Positions 62,796-64,000 of a DNA stretch of 64,000 bases are shown here, one piece after another. Location: positions 4,128,393 to 4,192,392 of the forward strand of contig JAEVLN010000005.1 in the NCBI GenBank assembly GCA_018350325.1. The letters are read 5' to 3'. Source of the DNA: Globodera rostochiensis (Eukaryota; Nematoda; Chromadorea; Rhabditida; Heteroderidae). Below the pieces are notes generated by a model. That model was not told the DNA's origin. It saw only the letters and a list, made by a program, of their open reading frames with translations, and searched no databases. Positions within the stretch are counted from its first letter, which is position 1; the number at the start of each line of letters is the position of its first letter. The position numbers and the translations under genes were made by a program.

Positions 62796-64000
62796 TTTTA
62801 TTGGTAGACGCTAAATTTACACTAAATGTTAATGGCAAAAATAAAAACTTATAGGTAGGTTCTCAGATAATTTTAAAGTTCACGGTTTTTACCCTGTTCT
62901 AGTTTGGCCTGTTCTGTTCCTTCCAAGAATTTTGAATCTGTTAACTTAAATTTTTTAATTTTGGCGTTTCTTTTAATTAAATCATGAACTGAGTTTTTTT
63001 TTGCGTTAAAGAAAATTTTTATAAGGGGCTTTGGGCCTTTTTATTAAATTATTTTATTGCAAAAATGGACGGATAAACTAAGTGAACGCCGCCTCATTCA
63101 AAACGGTATAAATTATATACCAACGTTTTGTCTCGAGGAGATATGAAGCGGTATCTCGACAGCTTGGCACAGTGAGTTAAGCACGAAAAACATGTTTTTA
63201 GGCTTTATTTGGAGCTTCTAAAGTTAATTTATAATGCCTATTTTGGGGTTTTTTGTGCCTAATGCCTATTTGTGCCTATTTCGAATTTGTGCCTATTTCA
63301 TGCCTATTTCGACAGGACTTTTTCAGGATTTTGAGATTGCAAAAAATTCCAATAAAGGCAAAAGCTACCTGGATTTTAACAGTTTACATGAAGCGGTTGA
63401 AAAATTGCAATCACGCAATCTCACACTTGTTGAAAGTTAGTGAAAAACTGCGCTATTTAAAATTCACATTTTCAAGGTTCTTTCGGCGATTTTTGAAATA
63501 ATGTTGAAAAATCTTATTTTTGTTTTAGGAACAAAACATTTTGGCAGACAATCGCATTGCTTTACGCCGGAAAATATCGAAACATTTTGATTTGTAACTG
63601 CAATAAGCAGAAATGATCGCTTATTTTTTCTTTTTTTTGTTTTGTTAAAACCTTCGGTAAAAAATTTTATTTGCCTATTTTTGTGCCAATTTGAAGATTT
63701 TTGTGCCTATTTCAAGCCTATTTTGGCATTTTTTTTCTCACCTATTTATGCGCATATTTTGCATTTTTTTCGTGCCTAAAAGTGCCACCCCTGCTAATCA
63801 CATTTAGTCGCTATTTTTAAGCACAAAAAAAAACATAAAATTCATCGATTTCTGATTGTTTTTAAAAAATAATTCATATTTAACGACAGCCTTTTAGTCA
63901 TTTTCGAAAACAATCCATAAAAAAATAAACTCATAAAAAATAAGGCAAAAAATGGCGGCGCTGAAAACGCCCAAATGGCGCTGGAGCCGAGATGTCCAGG
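62796..64000. other. Repeats, no gene
   Basis: 62890..62945 is the partner of the GAACAGG word patch at 35845. 63160 has a weak A-box-like motif. 63230..63790 repeats GTGCCTATTT phrases and ends GTGCCACCCCTG, the right end of a small AT-rich element resembling that at 56001. 63820..63940 resembles 59180..59400. No gene. Confidence 0.45.

Overview
The window reads as AT-rich nuclear DNA of a nematode. The signs are introns of about 45-60 bp with T-rich TTTACAG/TTTAACAG acceptors, TTAGGC-type (nematode telomere unit) motifs, a cuticle-collagen-like exon, secreted Gly/Trp-rich peptides of the kind nematodes make, and many small DNA transposons. A plant-parasitic (tylenchid, for example cyst nematode) origin would fit an amplified family of secreted, DNA-binding-like proteins. 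That is inference; no marker gene here fixes the species.

The main content is one multigene family present in about twenty copies on both strands. Each complete member has two exons. Exon 1 encodes a signal peptide, a conserved acidic/aromatic motif (DEIFGEGWWD), a variable number of repeats containing GQIEPNSTDQ, and two helix-turn-helix-like (HTH) units. A phase-1 intron follows, and exon 2 encodes a third HTH unit and a short polar tail. Seven members are open throughout (7872-8907, 25569-26560, 34183-35204, 39449-40515, 48905-49893, 51909-52872, 56727-57750; 305-339 aa). The rest carry nonsense codons, frameshifts, deletions or are fragments. A divergent paralogue with the same domain order but three differently placed exons lies at 46350-47652, and two further relics with its LFDELW-type N-terminus lie at 41523 and 58922. 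I do not recognise the family; its role (perhaps secreted DNA-binding effectors) is a hypothesis.

Layout. 0-4.2 kb: two family copies, dispersed repeats, telomere-like palindromes, a minisatellite. 4.3-32.2 kb: a large, broken inverted duplication (left arm about 4.3-11.2 kb, right arm about 18.4-27.3 plus 31.5-32.2 kb) around a spacer (11.2-18.4 kb) that holds two convergent secreted Gly/Trp-rich peptide genes, an unplaced 212-codon ORF, a broken family copy, a tRNA-like sequence and a small secreted peptide. The right arm is interrupted by a 3.3-kb element (19554-22857) with long terminal inverted repeats and a 6-bp target duplication, Polinton/Maverick-like in form, enclosing a decayed RING-like/chromodomain gene. 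The matching empty site is visible near 9943. 32-36 kb: a Gly/Lys-rich ORF and a family copy. 36-63 kb: more family copies, including a second subfamily, a second inverted duplication (39.4-41.7 with 58.7-60.9 kb), small transposons with 8-bp target duplications, and a pogo/Tigger-type transposase relic.

The picture is of a fast birth-and-death gene cluster: copies share flanking promoter and 3' sequence, multiply as inverted and direct segmental duplications, vary by repeat number and recombination, and decay in place among small transposons that also record the order of events.
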